This document shows, in pieces, positions 60,483-64,000 of a stretch of 64,000 bases of DNA. This stretch comes from Nemertoderma westbladi. Its lineage: Eukaryota; Xenacoelomorpha; Nemertodermatida; Nemertodermatidae. The notes under the pieces were generated by a model, which did not search any database, was not told the DNA's origin, and saw only the letters and a program-made list of their open reading frames with translations. Made by a program: the position numbers and the translations under genes. Where the stretch lies: positions 25,954 to 89,953 of the forward strand of contig JAUCBJ010005141.1 in assembly GCA_032718475.1 (NCBI GenBank). Direction: 5' to 3'. The first letter of the stretch is position 1. Each line of letters begins with the position of its first letter.

Positions 60483-62541
60483 ATGATCTCCGATAAACAG
60501 CCATCATGATCTCCGATAAACAGCCATCATGATCTCCGATAAACAGCTATCATGATCTCCGATAAACAGCTATCATGATCTCAGATAAACAGCCATCATG
60601 ATCTCCGATAAACAGCTATCATGATTTCCGATAAACAGCTATCATAATCTCCGATAAACAGCCATCATGATTTCCGATGAACAGCCATGATGATCTCCGA
60701 TAATGATCTCCGATAAACAGCCATCATGAACTCCGATAAACAGCCATCATGATCTCCGATAAACAGCTATCATGATCTCCGATTAACCCAATAAACAGCT
60801 ATCATGATCTCCGATAAACAGCTATTATGATCTCCGATAAACAGCCATCATGATCTCCGATAAACAGCCATCATGATCTCCGATAAACAGCTATCATGAT
60901 CTCTGATAAACAGCTATCATGATCTCAGATAAACAGCCATCATGATCTCCGATAAACAGCTATCATGATCTCCGATAAACAGCTATCATAATCTCCGATA
61001 AACAGCCATCATGATTTCCGATGAACAGCCATGATGATCTCTGATAATGATCTCCGATAAACAGCCATCATGAACTCCGATAAACAGCCATCATGATCTC
61101 CGATAAACAGCTATCATGATCTCCGATTAACCCGATAAACAGCTATCATGATCTCAGATAAACAGCCATCATGATCTCCGATAAACAGCTATCATGATCT
61201 CCGATAAACAGCTATCATGATCTCAGATAAACAGGCCATCATGATCTCCGATAATGATCTCCGATAAACAGCCATCATGAACTCCGAAAAACAGCCATCA
61301 TGATCTCTGATAAACAGCTATCATGATCTCCGATAAACCCGATAAACAGCTATCATGATCTCCGATAAACAGCTATCATGATCTCAGATATACAGGCATC
61401 ATGATCTCCGATAAACAGCTATCATGATCTTCGATAAGCAGCCATCATGATCTCCGATAAACACCTATCATGATCTCCGATAAACAGCTATCATGATCTC
61501 CGATAAACCCGATAAACAGCTATCATGATCTCCGATAAACAGCTATCATGATCTCAGATAAACAGCCATCATGATCTCCGATAAACAGCTATCATGATCT
61601 CCGATAAACAGCCATCATGATCTCCGATAATGATCTCCGATAATGATCTCCGATAAACAGCCATCATGAACTCCGATAAACAGCCATCATGATCTCCGAT
61701 AAACAGCTATCATGATCTCCGATAAACCCGATAAACTGCAATCATGATCTCCGATAAACAGCTATCACGATCTCAGATAAACAGCCATCATGATCTCCGA
61801 TAAACAGCTATCATGATCTCCGATAAACAGCTATCATAATCTCCGATAAACCAGATAAACAGCTATCATGATCTCCGATAAACAGCTATCATGATCTCAG
61901 ATAAACAGCCATCATGATCTCCGATAAACAGCTATCATGATCTCCGATAAACAGCTATCATGATCTCAGATAAACAGCCATCATGATCTCCGATAATGAT
62001 CTCCGATAAACAGCCATCATGATCTCCGATAAACAGCTATCATGATCTCCGATAAACCCGATAAACAGCTATCATGATCTCCGATAAACAGCCATCACGA
62101 TCTCCGATAAACAGCCATCATGATCTCCGATAAACAGCCATCATGAACTCCGATAAACAGCCATCATGATCTCCGATAAACAGCATCATGATCTCCGATA
62201 ATGATCTCCGATAAACAGCAATCATGATCTCCGATAAACAGTTATCATGATCTCAGATAAACAGCAATCATGAACTCCGATAAACAGCCATCATGAACTC
62301 CGATAAACAGCCTTCATGATCTCCGATAAACAGCCATCATGATCTCAGATAAACAGCCATCATGATCTCCGCTAATGATCTCCGATAAACAGCTATCATA
62401 ATCTCCGATAAACAGCTATCATGATCTCCGATAAACCCGATAAACAGCCATCATGTTCTCCGATAAGCAGCCATCATGATCTCCGATAAACAGCTATCAT
62501 GATCTCAGATAAACAGCTATCATGATCTCCCCGATAAACAG
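60483..62541. repeat. 23-bp minisatellite array 3 (upstream of FReD gene 3)
   Basis: 2.06 kb, about 90 units of the same 23-bp family. An internal block of about 370 bp containing tttccgatgaacagccatga (near 60671) recurs near 61014. It ends with the same ccccgataaacaggcttc boundary as arrays 1 and 2. Confidence 0.95.
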
Positions 62542-62807
62542 GCTTCAAGGTGGCTTCAATTCTAACTAGTTTAGTGTCGAGGTAGTGTTAATTGCCTCGA
62601 TGAGGGCCTATTATATATTTTAAATATTTTCTGAATTAACTAATGAAAGTGTAATCATAGAAATACATGAAATCCATGTTCCAGAAATCTTAGAAAAGTT
62701 AACAACTAGAAAATTCAATTATCGATAACTTTACTTTAATTACTTACTTACTTACTTACTAATTAATTAAATAATTAAATTCACAAATTATTTAATTTAA
62801 AGTGACA
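62542..62807 (+). promoter_or_regulatory. 5' flank of FReD gene 3, putative promoter
   Basis: Near-identical to the flanks at 52256 and 58071. Confidence 0.5.
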
Positions 62808-63665
62808 ATGGCAACTTTGATCAGTGGATCCAGTCGTTCTTCTTCCAACTATTCCTATGTAACTGCTGTGGAAGAAATACAATTAGAAGAAGTTCAGCGG
62901 TCGCCGGAAATACAGGAAAACCTGGAGGCAAACATTCCGTGCGAACCCCAACAGAACGATGTTGAACAAACAAGCTGGTTATGTAGACTGCTGGATACTG
63001 ATGAGAAAATTGTTAAATTTGTATTCGGAATCCTGTCATCCTTCCTGGCATTTATTGTCACTGTAATTTTATTAATGGTGCTGCTACAACCTGGGGCTGC
63101 CGAGTCGACCACCATTAGCCCTAAAGATGTAGCAAAAACCACCACAGAATTAACCGCGAACTCATCAATACCCTCTTCTACTAATACATCACTCTCGTCA
63201 ACCTCACCTACCACTAAGGAACCCTCACCTACTAATACATCACTCTCGTCAACCCCACCTACAACTAAGGAACTCCAAGCTACTAATAGGCCTACATCAC
63301 TCTCGTCAACCTCATCTACCACTAAGGTAATCTCACCTTCTACGACCACCACTACTACCATAATAACATTCCCATGTACAAACGGTAATACGGGTCCTAT
63401 ATTGTACCCATTCGGGTCTTTAAACAAAACACTTTACTGCAATCGCAAAAGTGGTCTATACATTCAGCGTCGACATTATAAAAAATCCTACGATTTCGAT
63501 AAAACTTGGTCGCAGTATGAAGAAGGTTTTGGTAACTACACTGAAAAAAGTTTCTGGATGGGGTTGAACATTCTATATTTATTCACAAGCAGTTGGAAGT
63601 GTGATCTAAGGATGAAAATAAGGGTATTACTGCATCCATCCCCCCCCCCCCCTTTTTTTTTTTAA
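62808..63665 (+). pseudogene. FReD gene 3, truncated inside the FReD
   Basis: ATG 62808 with the same tail (SNYSYV kept), membrane segment and a stalk of three 17-residue-type repeats, one with a two-residue insertion (TNRPTSLSS). The FReD starts normally (GLYIQRR, TWSQYEEGFG, FWMGLNILYLFTSS). Homology to genes 1 and 2 ends at 63630 after ggtattac; a C13 run (63640-63652) and T11 run follow and the frame ends at 63665 with Pro/Phe junk. The C-terminal 120 or so residues are missing. Either a real truncation or an assembly join at the homopolymers. Confidence 0.8.
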
Positions 63666-64000
63666 TGAATAGCTACAGTAGTACTGGAATGTAATTAAAA
63701 AGACTTGCAAAAGCTATCGGTACTACTATGTTATGGGTACCCACTTTTTAAACAAATTGTTTCATATGAAAATGGCTTTTATCATGAGGTATTTTGTTCT
63801 AGAACAAATATTTAACTTTCTGCCAGTACGATGGTAGCTATAGTAATTTTGATTTTGTGTTTGCTAGTGCTTTTTATTAGCTAGTGAAAAAAATTATAAT
63901 TGAAAAATTTAAAAAAATTGACCAACGATTTCTTGTGAAAATTTATTTTATTATGACGTTTTTTGTTCTAGAATAAATATTTGGCCTTCTGACAGTAAGA
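63666..64000. other. AT-rich non-coding sequence with a diverged direct repeat
   Basis: A segment around ttttgttctagaacaaatat (63792) recurs in diverged form about 169 bp later (ttttgttctagaataaatat, 63961) at the window edge. No coding potential is seen. Confidence 0.5.

Noticed and set aside
50622-62541. CRISPR-like appearance of regularly spaced repeats
   Set aside because: Units are contiguous 23-bp tandem repeats without unique spacers, in a eukaryotic context.

Overview
The window looks like repeat-rich, AT-rich nuclear DNA of an animal, probably a marine invertebrate; the phylum cannot be fixed from this sequence. The evidence is long non-coding satellites, BEL/Pao LTR retrotransposons, LINE fragments, intronless genes with good Kozak starts and AATAAA signals, and proteins with fibrinogen-related domains (FReD). 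No bacterial, rRNA, tRNA or CRISPR feature was seen.

Layout. 1-8465 is a 46-bp satellite with higher-order structure. 8466-9600 holds decayed pieces of a non-LTR retrotransposon. 10884-12292 and 47815-50189 are the two halves of one 35-bp satellite, split by a 35.5-kb insertion (12293-47814). That insertion is a BEL/Pao-type element bounded by 1175-bp LTRs (TG...CA, 5-bp target duplication gtcca). A second, younger element (22755-34885, 1204-bp LTRs, target duplication aaggg) sits inside it, and an antisense LINE fragment (17828-19307, imperfect 11-bp target duplication) interrupts its first gag.

The retroelement family has the order LTR - very long leader - gag/protease(/RT/RNase H/integrase) - 1 kb non-coding - an additional 3' gene of unknown function ('B') - polypurine tract - LTR. 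Two lineages are visible. One is full length (36.1-46.6 kb, with RT, RNase H and integrase, and the long form of B). The other (15.4-22.7 kb and 26.2-33.6 kb) has lost exactly the RT-RNase H and integrase segments by the same two deletions, yet in the inner copy stays open for 1492 codons; it also carries a truncated B. The outer element is a chimera: a non-autonomous 5' half fused inside gene B to an autonomous 3' half, all within one LTR pair.

50.6-64 kb is a tandem gene cluster. Three copies of a gene for a type II membrane protein (short cytoplasmic tail, one membrane segment, Ser/Thr-rich 17-residue repeats, C-terminal FReD) each lie directly downstream of a large 23-bp minisatellite array. 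Copies 1 and 2 are intact (412 codons); copy 3 is cut off inside the FReD at a C13/T11 homopolymer junction. By architecture they could be recognition receptors, but function is inference.
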